From NCBI GenBank assembly GCA_963780825.1, contig CAWADL010000010.1, positions 620,001-684,000 on the forward strand: 64,000 nt of DNA. Reading direction: 5' to 3'. The position numbers and the translations under genes were made by a program. The notes under the pieces were generated by a model, which worked only from the letters and a program-made list of their open reading frames with translations, had not been told where the DNA came from and did not search any database. Position 1 is the first letter of the stretch; every line of letters starts with the position of its first letter. Positions 47,070 through 56,080 of this stretch are shown piece by piece. The stretch comes from Roseiarcus sp963780825. Lineage in GTDB: Bacteria; Pseudomonadota; Alphaproteobacteria; Rhizobiales; Beijerinckiaceae.

Positions 47070-47762
47070 TGTCGAACGCCACTTACATCGACCGTCGCGA
47101 GGAGCTGCGCACCTATTTCGATCGCACCGCGGTCGAAGCCTGGCGGCGGCTGACCTCCAACGAGCCGGTCGGCCGCATCCGCGCCACTGTGCGCGCCGGC
47201 CGCAACGAAATGCGCGACACGCTGATCTCGTGGTTGCCCGACGATCTGCGCGGCGCGCGCATCCTCGACGCGGGCTGCGGCTCCGGCGCGCTCGCGTTGG
47301 AGCTCGCCGCGCGAGGCGCCGACGTCGTCGCCATCGATATCTCGCCGACGCTCGTCAATCTCGCGCGCGAACGCGCGCCCGCGAAATCTCTCGGTTGATT
47401 GGCGCGTCGGCGACATGCTCGATCCCGCGCTCGGCGCCTTCGACTACGTCGTCGCGATGGACAGCTTTATTCATTACGAGGGCAGGGACATCGCGCGCAT
47501 CGTCGCTGCGCTCGGCGCACGCACCGCCAACAGCATTATGTTCACGGTCGCGCCGCGGACGAAATTGCTGACGCTGATGCATACGGTCGGCCGTCTTTTC
47601 CCACGCGGCGACCGCGCGCCCGCTATCGCGCCGATCTCCGAGCGCGGCCTAGCGAAGGCCATGCGCGACCATCAGGGCCTCGCGGCTTGGCGCATTGCGC
47701 GCTCGCATCGCGTCGCCAGCGGCTTCTACATCTCGCAGGCGATGGAGGCGCAGAGGTCATGA
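47069..47762 (+). CDS. bchM: Magnesium-protoporphyrin O-methyltransferase (one frameshift)
   Basis: The first part is YIDRREELRTYFDRTAVEAW and the SAM motif GARILDAGCGSGALALELAA. After a shift at about 47390 it continues DWRVGDMLDPALGAFDYVVA, SFIHYEGRDIARIVAALGAR and ASGFYISQAMEAQRS, about 230 residues. It methylates Mg-protoporphyrin IX at the C13 propionate. The lhaA ATG overlaps its stop (ATGA). The gene is core to the pathway, so the break is probably not real. Confidence 0.92.
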
Positions 47763-49198
47763 ACCGCGCCAGCGCCGTTCTCATCAACAATCTGATGCGG
47801 ATCGGGCCGCAATATCTGCCGTTCGCCGACGCGGCGACTGCGGAATTGCCGCTCGGGCGGCTGCTGCGCCTCTCGCTGTTCCAGGTGACGGTCGGCATGG
47901 CGGCGGTGTTGATGATCGGCACGCTGAACCGGGTGATGATCGTCGAACTCGGCGTACCCTCCTGGATCGTCGCGCTGATGCTGGCGCTGCCGCTGTTGTC
48001 GGCGCCGCTGCGCACGCTCGTCGGCTTCCGCTCCGACCATCATCGCTCCGTGCTCGGTTGGCGCCGCGTGCCGTTCATCTGGTTCGGCACGATGGCGCAG
48101 TTCGGCGGCTTCGCGATCATGCCGTTCGCGCTGTTGATCCTCTCCGGCGACACGACCGGGCCGATATGGATCGGCGACGTCGCCGCCGCACTAGCCTTCC
48201 TGCTGGTGGGTTGCGGCTTGCACACGGTGCAGACGGTCGGCCTCGCGCTGGCGACCGACCTCGCGCCAGAGCGGGCGCGGCCGAAGGTGGTGGCGCTGCT
48301 CTGCGCGATGCTGCTGGTTGGCATGGCGGGCTCGGCGCTGTTCTTTGGTCTGCTGCTGCGCCATTTCAGTGAAGTCAGGCTCATCCAGGTCGTGCAGGGC
48401 GCGGCGGTCGTCACGGTCGTGCTGAACGGGATCGCGCTGTGGAAGCAGGAGCCGCGCGACATGTTGCCGGTCGCCGGGCAGCGTCGAATCGGCTTCAAGG
48501 ACGCTTGGGCCGGGTTTTCGCGCGCGGGCCGGACCCGGCGCCGTCTGGTTGCCATCGCGCTCGGCACCGCCGGATTCTCGATGCAAGACATCCTGCTCGA
48601 ACCCTATGGCGGCAAGATCCTCAAGCTGCCCGTCGGCGCCACCACGGCGTTGACCGCCATGCTCGCTGTCGGCGGCGGCCTCGGCCTCTGGATGGCGGCG
48701 CGTCGCCTCAACAACGGCGCCGATCCGCACCGGGTCGCCGGTTTCGGCGCGGTGATTGGCGTCATCGCCTTTGCCTTTGTGATGTTTGCGGCGCCGCTTG
48801 AATCCGCCGAAGTGTTTGGCGTCGGCGTCGGTCTCATCGGCTTTGGCGGCGGCCTGTTCGCGCATGGCACTTTAACCGCTTCGATGGCGGCGGCGCGTCC
48901 TGGAGATCGCGGCCTGGCGCTCGGCGCCTGGGGCGCCGCGCAAGCCACAGCCGCTGGCCTCGCCATCGCGCTGTCCGGCTTCATCAACGACGCAGGCAGC
49001 GCGCTCGCGGTTCGCGGCGCTTTCGGCGACACGCTCGCCGATCCAGTCACCGGCTTCACCCTGGTCTACGCGCTCGAAATCTTGCTGTTGCTGGCGACGG
49101 TCATTGTGATCGGACCCTTGACGCGCAAGCTCCCCGCCTCTGCCGAGTTCGCGCTCGGCGGTTCCAACATCGGTTTCAACTCCGGAGGTCTGCCATGA
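47759..49198 (+). CDS. lhaA: Light-harvesting 1 assembly protein LhaA (PucC family)
   Basis: An intact 479-residue membrane protein from ATG 47759. LRLSLFQVTVGMAAVLMIGT and LNRVMIVELGVPSWIVALML near the N-terminus, FRSDHHRSVLGWRRVPFIWF and SMQDILLEPYGGKILKLPV are PucC-family hallmarks, with about twelve membrane helices. It helps place bacteriochlorophyll into the LH1 antenna. bchM-lhaA-puhA is the standard order. Confidence 0.94.
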   Translation: MNRASAVLINNLMRIGPQYLPFADAATAELPLGRLLRLSLFQVTVGMAAVLMIGTLNRVMIVELGVPSWIVALMLALPLLSAPLRTLVGFRSDHHRSVLGWRRVPFIWFGTMAQFGGFAIMPFALLILSGDTTGPIWIGDVAAALAFLLVGCGLHTVQTVGLALATDLAPERARPKVVALLCAMLLVGMAGSALFFGLLLRHFSEVRLIQVVQGAAVVTVVLNGIALWKQEPRDMLPVAGQRRIGFKDAWAGFSRAGRTRRRLVAIALGTAGFSMQDILLEPYGGKILKLPVGATTALTAMLAVGGGLGLWMAARRLNNGADPHRVAGFGAVIGVIAFAFVMFAAPLESAEVFGVGVGLIGFGGGLFAHGTLTASMAAARPGDRGLALGAWGAAQATAAGLAIALSGFINDAGSALAVRGAFGDTLADPVTGFTLVYALEILLLLATVIVIGPLTRKLPASAEFALGGSNIGFNSGGLP

Positions 49199-49956
49199 TC
49201 CGCGGCGCCATTCTCCACCTCGATGTCGCGCAGTTGGTGCTTTACGCCTTCTTCGCCTTCTTCGCCGGACTGATCTGGTACTTGCGCGGGGAAGACCGCC
49301 GCGAAGGCTATCCGCTCGAGTCCGAAATAGCCGGCGTCAAGCCGCGAGGTTGGTTGTTCCTGCCGGAGCCGAAAACCTTCCGTCTCGCGGACGGCTCGAT
49401 CATCGAGGCCCCCACCTATCAGGGCGATACGAGGCCGCTCAACGCCGCCAAGACCGAACCTTGGCCCGGCGCGCCTCTCGATCCGATTGGAGATCCGCTG
49501 CTGGCCGGCGTCGGTCCGGGCTCGTGGGCGGTGCGGCCTGACGTGACCTACAAGACCGCCGAGGGTCACGACCTGTCGGCGCCGTTGCGGGTCGCCACCA
49601 ACTTTGCTGTAGCCCCGTTGTTTGGCAATCCGCTTGGCTTCACGGTGATCGCTGGCGATCGCCGCGCGGCGGGAACGGTCAAGGACCTCTGGGTCGACCG
49701 CTCCGAGAGCGTGCTCCGCTACTACGAGATCGCGCTGGAAAGCTCGAAGTCGGTGCTCGTCCCGGTTCATTTCGTCGGCGTCAACTTCAAGGCTCGCACA
49801 ATCACGGTCAAGGCGCTCGCGCCGACCAATTCGCGCAGCGTGCCGGGGTTGAAGAACCCCGACTCCGTCACCCTGCAGGAAGAGGAAAAGATCGCGGCCT
49901 TCTACGGCGGCGGGACGCTCTACGCCACTGCAGCGCGCGCGGAGCCGCTGCTATGA
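49195..49956 (+). CDS. puhA: Photosynthetic reaction centre H subunit
   Basis: An intact 253-residue protein. A single N-terminal membrane helix (LVLYAFFAFFAGLIWYLRGE, ~16-35) is followed by the cytoplasmic beta-barrel domain with FLPEPKTFRLADGSIIEAPT, RVATNFAVAPLFGNPLGFTV and DLWVDRSESVLRYYEIALES. It caps the L-M core and guides proton uptake to QB. It overlaps lhaA and puhB by 4 bp. Confidence 0.97.
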   Translation: MIRGAILHLDVAQLVLYAFFAFFAGLIWYLRGEDRREGYPLESEIAGVKPRGWLFLPEPKTFRLADGSIIEAPTYQGDTRPLNAAKTEPWPGAPLDPIGDPLLAGVGPGSWAVRPDVTYKTAEGHDLSAPLRVATNFAVAPLFGNPLGFTVIAGDRRAAGTVKDLWVDRSESVLRYYEIALESSKSVLVPVHFVGVNFKARTITVKALAPTNSRSVPGLKNPDSVTLQEEEKIAAFYGGGTLYATAARAEPLL

Positions 49957-50597
49957 AGGCCGTCAATCTCGAAAAGCTGCTGCCGGCCGATATTCCCCCG
50001 GGCGAGCGTGTGCTGTGGTTCGGCCGGCCCGAACCAACCAGCCTCTGGCGCCGCGCCTATCGCGCGGAATGGGTCGGCGGCTGGTTCGTATTGATGACGA
50101 TCTGGAACTTCGTCAGCATCACGATGAGCGATAGCGCCTTCGCAGGGTTCGTCTCCGCGCTGAAGACGCTGGGGTTCGGCGCGGCGGCGTTGGCGATTCT
50201 CAGCCTGTTGGCGTGGTTGAGCGCGAGCACGACGTTTTATGTGATCACCGAGCGGCGCATCGTTCTGAAGACCGGCATCGCGCTGCCGCTGTTTCTCAAC
50301 CTGCCGTTCAAACAGATTGGCGCCGCCAACGTGCGCGCTTTTGCTGACGGAACGGGCGAGGTGACGGTGAGCCTGACGGATGGCCAGCGCGTGCCTTATC
50401 TGGTGCTTTGGCCCAGCGCGCGTCCGTTGCGCTTTACCAAGCCGGAGCCGGCGCTGCGTTGCGTGGCTAGCCCCCGCGAAGTCGCCGACACGCTCGGCCG
50501 TGCGCTCGCGGAGGCGTCGGGTCAGACGCACACTGCGGCAACGCGCGCAACCGTGAACTCCCCCGAACCGAGCCGCGTCGCCGCGGCCCTCGCCTGA
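49953..50597 (+). CDS. puhB: Photosynthetic complex assembly protein PuhB
   Basis: An intact 214-residue protein with a PH-like (YdbS/bPH2) domain: LPPGERVLWFGRPEP-type N-terminus (IPPGERVLWFGRPEPTSLWR), two central membrane segments (GGWFVLMTIWNFVSIT; LGFGAAALAILSLLAWL) and STTFYVITERRIVLKTGIAL. PuhB assists reaction-centre and LH1 assembly. The C-terminal 30 residues (TATRATVNSPEPSR region) are loosely structured. Confidence 0.93.
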   Translation: MKAVNLEKLLPADIPPGERVLWFGRPEPTSLWRRAYRAEWVGGWFVLMTIWNFVSITMSDSAFAGFVSALKTLGFGAAALAILSLLAWLSASTTFYVITERRIVLKTGIALPLFLNLPFKQIGAANVRAFADGTGEVTVSLTDGQRVPYLVLWPSARPLRFTKPEPALRCVASPREVADTLGRALAEASGQTHTAATRATVNSPEPSRVAAALA

Positions 50598-50621
50598 AGA
50601 AGGAGAGCGCGATGAAGCCAG

Positions 50622-51074
50622 GTGGCGCAAGTGCAAAGGCAAGGGGTTCCCCGCGGGGTGTTGATCTCCGCCGCGGCCCTGGTGGCCTTTTCGCTCAGTG
50701 CGACTTGGTTCGCGCGGAACTCCGGCGTCGGCGGCGTGCGCATGCCGACCGAGGAAGCGTATCAGATACGCCATCTCGACTTCGTCGACGCCGAAGACGG
50801 CGGCGTGATTGTGCGCGACGCCGCGACCGGCGCTGTCGTCTATCGCGTCGCGCCGGGCACGAATGGCTTCCTGCGTAGCGCGTTGCGCGGCTTTGCGCAT
50901 GAGCGCATGCGCGACGGCATCGGGTCAGCGACGCCGTTCACGCTGACGCGATGGCGCGACGGGACGGAGTCTCTTGTCGACGAAACGACCGGCCGCCGCA
51001 TCGATCTCGACGCCTTCGGTCCCACTCAGGCCGAGGCTTTCGGCCAGCTGCTCGCCAAGGAGGACGTCAAATGA
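50622..51074 (+). CDS. puhC: Photosynthetic complex assembly protein PuhC
   Basis: A 150-residue protein with an N-terminal membrane anchor (GVLISAAALVAFSLSATWFA) and a periplasmic domain (YQIRHLDFVDAEDGGVIVRD, PGTNGFLRSALRGFAHERMR). A strong ribosome-binding site (AAGGAGAGC) serves ATG 50612, which is in a different frame; GTG 50622 opens the coding frame. A one-base error just after the ATG is therefore likely. PuhC supports assembly and reorganisation of LH1-RC. It overlaps the following small gene. Confidence 0.87.
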   Translation: MAQVQRQGVPRGVLISAAALVAFSLSATWFARNSGVGGVRMPTEEAYQIRHLDFVDAEDGGVIVRDAATGAVVYRVAPGTNGFLRSALRGFAHERMRDGIGSATPFTLTRWRDGTESLVDETTGRRIDLDAFGPTQAEAFGQLLAKEDVK

Positions 51075-51376
51075 GTTTCCTCGGCGCGTTCGGTCGGCAG
51101 CGATTTGAGTTTCCCTGCACGATCGAAATTGAGAACACCCCGGAGTCGCTGCACGCCCACGTCGAGTTGGACGGCGGCTTCGTCGTCGAGCCCGGCGACG
51201 AAGTCCAGGTGATCGACGCCCCGGCGCGGCCGCCCTACGGCGACAAAATCGTCGTTCGCCGCAGGGCGGTGGTGACGCGCGCCGGCGTGCTCGAGCGCAT
51301 CTGGACGCGTCTCGCCGGCAACCTCGAACTTACCGAGCTTTACGACGTCAGCTTCACCGAACGGAGGTTCCTATGA
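51071..51376 (+). CDS. Small conserved-looking protein between puhC and acsF
   Basis: A 101-residue soluble protein (MSFLGAFGRQRFEFPCTIEI) from ATG 51071, overlapping puhC at the start and acsF (ATG 51373) at the end. It is acidic in the first half (ELDGGFVVEPGDEVQVIDAP) and basic after, with PYGDKIVVRRRAVVTRAGVL and NLELTELYDVSFTERRF at the C-terminus. Similar reading frames occur in this position in other alphaproteobacterial photosynthesis clusters, but no function is known to me. The tight overlaps suggest stoichiometric translation with PuhC and AcsF. Confidence 0.8.
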   Translation: MSFLGAFGRQRFEFPCTIEIENTPESLHAHVELDGGFVVEPGDEVQVIDAPARPPYGDKIVVRRRAVVTRAGVLERIWTRLAGNLELTELYDVSFTERRFL

Positions 51377-52434
51377 ACGCCCCGGTCCGCAAGGTCGAAA
51401 CCGAAGACGCAACCCGCGTCGCGCTTGAAAACACGGTGCTCAGCCCGCGCTTCTACACCACGGATTTCGAGGAGCTCGACCGCACCGACGTCAGCTCGGT
51501 GCGCGAGGAATGGGACAAGCTGATCGCCGAACTGCGCGCCGATCCCAACAAGCGCCACTTCATCCGCAACGAAGAGTTCGATCAGGCCTTCACATACGAA
51601 CCCGAGCTCGACAAAGAGTTCCGCGATTTCCTGATCTCTTCAATCACCGCGGAATTTTCCGGCTGCGTGCTCTACGCCGAGATGAAGAAGCGCGCCAAGA
51701 ACAAGGACATCAAGGATCTGTTCAGCTTCATGAGCCGGGACGAGGCTCGGCACGCCGGTTTCATCAACGACACGCTGAAGGACTTTGGGATCGGCGTCGA
51801 TCTCGGCTTTCTCACCAAGGTGAAGAAATACACCTTCTTCCGACCGAAATTCATCTTCTACGCCACCTATCTGTCCGAGAAGATCGGCTACGCCCGCTAC
51901 ATCACCATCTACCGTCTGATGGAGCAGCACCCTGAGCGTCGCTTCCATCCGATCTTCAAATGGTTCAAGAACTGGTGCAACGACGAGTTCCGCCATGGCG
52001 AAGCTTTCGCGCTGCTGATGCGCTCCAACCCGAAGCTCACGCAAGGCGTCAATGTCTGGTGGATCAAGTTCTTCTTGCTCGCGGTGTTCGCGACCATGTA
52101 CGTGCGCGACCACTGTCGCCCCGCGTTCCACAAGGCGGTCGGGATCGACCCCAGCGACTATGATTTCCGGGTGTTTCGTTTGTGCTCGGAGATATCGCAA
52201 CAGACCTTCCCGCTGACGATCGACCTCGACCATCCCGCGTTCAAGCCGGGCCTCGACAGGCTGTGCCGGATCGCTCGGAAGATCGAGCAGGCCAGCGCTG
52301 AGAAAGGTCTCTGGGGCCGCATCAAGAAGACAGCCTACGTCGGCGCGGCGGCGCTGGGATTTGCACGGCTTTACATGATTCCCGCCAAGTCTCATGCGAT
52401 GCCGGCTTCGATCCGGTTGGAACCTGTTTGGTAG
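51373..52434 (+). CDS. acsF: Mg-protoporphyrin IX monomethyl ester oxidative cyclase (O2-dependent)
   Basis: An intact 353-residue diiron enzyme. TAEFSGCVLYAEMKKR provides one Glu, SRDEARHAGFINDTL the first ExxH-type motif, and NDEFRHGEAFALLMRS the second. It forms the isocyclic E ring of bacteriochlorophyll using O2. BchE, the anaerobic cyclase, was not seen in the window. The gene sits in the puh operon between a small gene and puhE, as in Rubrivivax-type and Hyphomicrobiales clusters. Confidence 0.95.
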   Translation: MNAPVRKVETEDATRVALENTVLSPRFYTTDFEELDRTDVSSVREEWDKLIAELRADPNKRHFIRNEEFDQAFTYEPELDKEFRDFLISSITAEFSGCVLYAEMKKRAKNKDIKDLFSFMSRDEARHAGFINDTLKDFGIGVDLGFLTKVKKYTFFRPKFIFYATYLSEKIGYARYITIYRLMEQHPERRFHPIFKWFKNWCNDEFRHGEAFALLMRSNPKLTQGVNVWWIKFFLLAVFATMYVRDHCRPAFHKAVGIDPSDYDFRVFRLCSEISQQTFPLTIDLDHPAFKPGLDRLCRIARKIEQASAEKGLWGRIKKTAYVGAAALGFARLYMIPAKSHAMPASIRLEPVW

Positions 52435-52441
52435 AGCGGTG

Positions 52442-53548
52442 ATGACCGACTTCGTTCTGCCGATACTCGCGACGCTCGCGCTCTGGTGGGGATCCACCGG
52501 GGCGATCTTCTACGTCGACAATCTGCCGCCGCGCACGTTTCGCTACACGATGGCGGGCGCGACAGTGCTTGTCGCCTTCGCGCTGTGGGGTCTGGCCGCG
52601 ACCGCCGACGATACGAGCCCGGGGGCGGCTTACGGGGCCTTTTCCTACGGCCTGATCTGTTGGGGCTGGCAGATCGTCAGCTTCTACACTGGCTTTATCA
52701 CCGGGCCGCTGCGCGAGCCTTGCCCGCCGGAGTTGCGCGGTTTCTCGCGTTTCGTCGCCGGGGTGCGCACGGGCCTGTATCACGAGATGTTCGCGCTGGT
52801 CGGCGCCGTCGTTTTGCTGGCGATCACCCATGGCCGCGGCAACCAACTTGGTTTCTGGACCTATGTGACGCTGTGGTGGATGCACGAGAGCGCCAAGCTC
52901 AATGTGTTCTTCGGCGCGCCGAATCTCGGCGAGGAAATGCTGCCCAAGCATTTGCGCTATCTCGCGAGCTACATGACGCGCCGCCCGATGAATATGTTCT
53001 TCCCGTTTTCGGTGACGATCTCGACGCTAGTGACCGGCGGGCTCGGCCTGCGCGCGTACTCCGCGACCTCGCATTTCGACGCGATCGGCTACACGATGCT
53101 GGCGACGCTGATGGCGCTCGCTGTCGCCGAACATTGGTTCCTCGTCGTGCCGCTCAACGCCAACGCGCTGTGGGGACCGGTGTCGAAGCGAGGCGAAGGC
53201 GAGCTACTGGCGCTGCTCGACGGCGAGTTCGCCGCGCTCGAAAGTTTCACCGAGAATGCGCCCGCGCCGGGGCCGGAGAACTGGAGCGCGCAACTGCCGG
53301 CGTTGTGCGACTCGCGCCATATCGCCCACGTGCTTGAACTGGTCGCGGCCGGGGCCTTCGGCGAGGTCGAAGGCGTCAAAGGGGCGATGCGCACCAAGGC
53401 GCATTGGATCGCCTTCGAGCTCAATGGCCGCAAGGCGCGGATGACGCCATTTGCGCCGCAACGTCTGCAAGAGCCGCTGATTGTCGCGACGGGGCGCCGT
53501 TTCGACCGCAAGCGTTTGTTGGCTGCGCTGGAAAAATGCGCTGCGTGA
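52442..53548 (+). CDS. puhE: Photosynthetic complex assembly protein PuhE with C-terminal extension
   Basis: A 368-residue protein from ATG 52442. The first ~260 residues are the usual membrane part (LPILATLALWWGSTGAIFYV, SYGLICWGWQIVSFYTGFIT, YVTLWWMHESAKLNVFFGAP, MNMFFPFSVTISTLVTGGLG). The C-terminal ~100 residues (from LLALLDGEFAALESF on, including MRTKAHWIAFELNGRKARMT and GRRFDRKRLLAALEKCAA) are longer than I would expect for the family and look soluble. PuhE affects bacteriochlorophyll supply and LH1-RC assembly. It is 7 bp after acsF. Confidence 0.88.
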   Translation: MTDFVLPILATLALWWGSTGAIFYVDNLPPRTFRYTMAGATVLVAFALWGLAATADDTSPGAAYGAFSYGLICWGWQIVSFYTGFITGPLREPCPPELRGFSRFVAGVRTGLYHEMFALVGAVVLLAITHGRGNQLGFWTYVTLWWMHESAKLNVFFGAPNLGEEMLPKHLRYLASYMTRRPMNMFFPFSVTISTLVTGGLGLRAYSATSHFDAIGYTMLATLMALAVAEHWFLVVPLNANALWGPVSKRGEGELLALLDGEFAALESFTENAPAPGPENWSAQLPALCDSRHIAHVLELVAAGAFGEVEGVKGAMRTKAHWIAFELNGRKARMTPFAPQRLQEPLIVATGRRFDRKRLLAALEKCAA

Positions 53549-53584
53549 AAAAAGCCGGGAAATCGGGATTATGGGAGGATTGAG

Positions 53585-54903
53585 ATGAGCTCGTTCGCGA
53601 ATGACCGCAACCAGCATTTCCGCGCAGCGATTCAAACGCTGAAGGACGAGAAGCGCTATCGCGTGTTCGCCAATCTGGAGCGCAGCGCGCAACGCTTTCC
53701 CAACGCGCTCTGGCGGCCGGAAGACGCGAGTGAGCCGCCGCGCGATGTGACGATCTGGTGTTCCAACGATTATCTCGGCATGGGCGGCCACCCCTCGGTG
53801 CTGCAGGCGGCCGCCGCCGCCATTGGGCTGCACGGCGCCGGGGCAGGGGGCACGCGCAATATTTCCGGCACGCACAATCCCATCGTCGAACTCGAGCGCG
53901 AACTCGCCGACCTGCATGCCAAGCCAGGCGGCGCTGGTCTTCACCTCCGGTTGGATCTCCAACCTCGCTTCGATCTCGACGATCGCTTCGCTGTTGCCCG
54001 ATTGCCTGATTCTCTCCGACGCGCTGAACCACAATTCGATGATTGAAGGCGTGCGCCGCTCGGGTTGCGAGCGACAGGTGTTCCGCCACAACGACGTCGC
54101 CGATCTCGAACGTCTGCTTAGCGCCCAACCTCGCGAGCGCGCAAAACTGATCGTGTTCGAATCGCTCTATTCCATGGACGGCGACATCGCGCCGATCGCG
54201 CGCCATAGCCGACCTCGCCGAAAAATATAACGCGATGACCTACATCGATGAAGTGCATGCGGTCGGCATGTATGGCGAGCGTGGCGGCGGCGTCTGCGAA
54301 CGCGAAGGGCTGATGCAGCGCATCGACGTGATCGAGGGCACGCTCGCCAAAGGGTTTGGCGCGCTTGGCGGCTATATCGCGGCGAGCGCCGACATTGTCG
54401 ACGCGGTGCGGTCGTACGCGCCGCAATTCATCTTCACGACGACGCTGCCGCCGATGGTGACGGCGAGCGCCTGCGCCGCGGTCAGACACCTGAAAACCTC
54501 CGGCGTCGAGCGCGCCCGTCACCAATATATGGCCGCCGCGACCAAACATGCGTTGCAGGCGGCGGGTTTGCCGGTGCTGGAGAACCGCTCGCATATCGTG
54601 CCGTTGATGGTTGGCGACGCGGAGCGCTGCAAGGCCGCAAGCGACCTGTTGATGCGCCGGCACTCGATCTACATTCAGCCGATCAACTATCCGACCGTCG
54701 CCATCGGAACCGAGCGTTTGCGCATAACGCCGACCCCGCGCCACACCGAAGCGCATTTGGCGGATTTGGCCGAGGCTTTGGTCGACGTCTGGCGGACCCT
54801 CGAACTGCCGTTCGTGAGCGCCAAGATCCTGCCGCTGCGCCGTCCGGCCGCGAAAGCCGACGCCGCCTGCGTGTTCCCGGAGATGCGACAAGCCGCGGAG
54901 TGA
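53585..54903 (+). CDS. hemA: 5-Aminolevulinate synthase (two frameshifts)
   Basis: About 438 residues over three frames. Key blocks are VTIWCSNDYLGMGGHPSVLQ, GGTRNISGTHNPIVELEREL, ALVFTSGWISNLASISTIAS, LILSDALNHNSMIEGVRRSG, YIDEVHAVGMYGERGGGVCE and EGTLAKGFGALGGYI with the PLP lysine. Frame changes are at ~53925 (AAGCCAGGCG has an extra C) and ~54210 (GCGCGCCATAG has an extra C); removing them restores one protein. It condenses glycine and succinyl-CoA, the entry step of tetrapyrrole synthesis. Its place at the end of the puh operon ties haem/bacteriochlorophyll precursor supply to phototrophy. Confidence 0.94.
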
Positions 54904-54906
54904 GGC

Positions 54907-54987
54907 GGAGCGTCGGCGTCCACGCCGACGTGGGGGCGCACGACCCTCGCGCCTTGCAGCGCACGTCGGCGTGGACGCCGACGCTCC
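54907..54987. repeat. Inverted-repeat element, family B copy 2 (perfect arms)
   Basis: An 81 bp stretch starting GGAGCGTCGGCGTCCACGCC and ending in its complement (GGCGTGGACGCCGACGCTCC), each arm 26 bp and self-complementary inside. It begins 4 bp after the hemA stop and probably forms the terminator of the bchF-hemA operon. It resembles the element at 31025-31113. Confidence 0.85.
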
Positions 54988-55063
54988 ACAACCCGGCTCG
55001 GAAACGATTGCCAATCGTCCACTCCGGATGACATAACGCGGCGATCAACGAACCGGCTGGGGC

Positions 55064-56080
55064 ATGGCAGATCCTTTTCCGTTCTCGGCCATCGTCGGCC
55101 AGGACGATATGAAACTGGCGTTCATGATCGCCGCGGTCGATCCAAGCGTTGGCGGGGTGCTCGCCTTCGGCGACCGTGGAACCGGCAAATCGACAGCGGT
55201 CCGCGCGCTCGCGGCGCTGCTGCCGAAAATCCGCGTCGTCGATGGCTGCCCTTACAATTGCGAGCCTGATCATCCCGCGCGCCTCTGCGACGCGTGCAGC
55301 CATACCGAAAAGCCGAAATCGAGCTTGCGCGGCGCGCCCGTCGTCGACCTGCCGCTCGGCGCCACCGAGGATCGCGTCGTCGGCGCGCTCAATCTGGAGC
55401 GGGCGCTGAATTCCGGCGAGAAGCATTTCGAGGCGGGCCTGTTGGCGCAAGCCAATCGCGGTTTCCTCTATATCGACGAAGCCAACCTCTTGGAGGATCA
55501 TCTCGTCGATTTGTTGCTCGACGTCGCCGCCTCCGGCGTCAACGTCGTCGAACGCGAAGGCCTCAGCATTCGCCATCCCGCGCGTTTTGTGTTGATTGGC
55601 AGCGGCAACCCGGAAGAAGGCGAACTGCGCCCGCAGATGCTCGATCGGTTTGGGCTCGCCGTCGACGTCAAGACGCCGCAGGATATTCCGACCCGCGTCG
55701 AGGTGGTGAAGCGGCGCGACGCCTACGAGCGCGACCCTCAGGCGTTCCAGAAAAAATGGGAAGGCGAGGAAAAGAAACTGCGCGCCAAGATTTTGCGCGC
55801 GCGAACGAAGATCTCGGAGGTGGAAACGCCGGACGCGGCGCTGGAGCGCGCGGCGCAGCTTTGCCTGGCGCTCGGAACCGACGGCTTGCGCGGCGAACTG
55901 ACGCTGATCCGCGCTGCGCGCGCCTACGCCGCGTTGGAGGGGATCGCCAACGTCGGCGACGCCGAAATGAAACGCGTCGCGCCGATGGCGCTGAGCCATC
56001 GTTTGCGCAGGAACCCGCTCGACGAGTCAGGCTCGGCGACGAGGGTTGAACGTGCGCTCGCCGAGGTGTTTGGACCGTGA
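55064..56080 (+). CDS. bchI: Magnesium chelatase AAA+ subunit I
   Basis: An intact 338-residue AAA+ ATPase: FSAIVGQDDMKLAFMIAAVD at the start, Walker A FGDRGTGKSTAVRALAAL (~36), RGFLYIDEANLLEDHLVDLL (Walker B) and FVLIGSGNPEEGELRPQMLD. It drives Mg insertion with BchD and BchH. bchD begins with GTG overlapping its stop. Confidence 0.96.
   Translation: MADPFPFSAIVGQDDMKLAFMIAAVDPSVGGVLAFGDRGTGKSTAVRALAALLPKIRVVDGCPYNCEPDHPARLCDACSHTEKPKSSLRGAPVVDLPLGATEDRVVGALNLERALNSGEKHFEAGLLAQANRGFLYIDEANLLEDHLVDLLLDVAASGVNVVEREGLSIRHPARFVLIGSGNPEEGELRPQMLDRFGLAVDVKTPQDIPTRVEVVKRRDAYERDPQAFQKKWEGEEKKLRAKILRARTKISEVETPDAALERAAQLCLALGTDGLRGELTLIRAARAYAALEGIANVGDAEMKRVAPMALSHRLRRNPLDESGSATRVERALAEVFGP

Noticed and set aside
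54683..55999. A 438-codon minus-strand open frame.
   Set aside because: It spans hemA, the family B repeat and bchI in antisense and has no recognisable domain.
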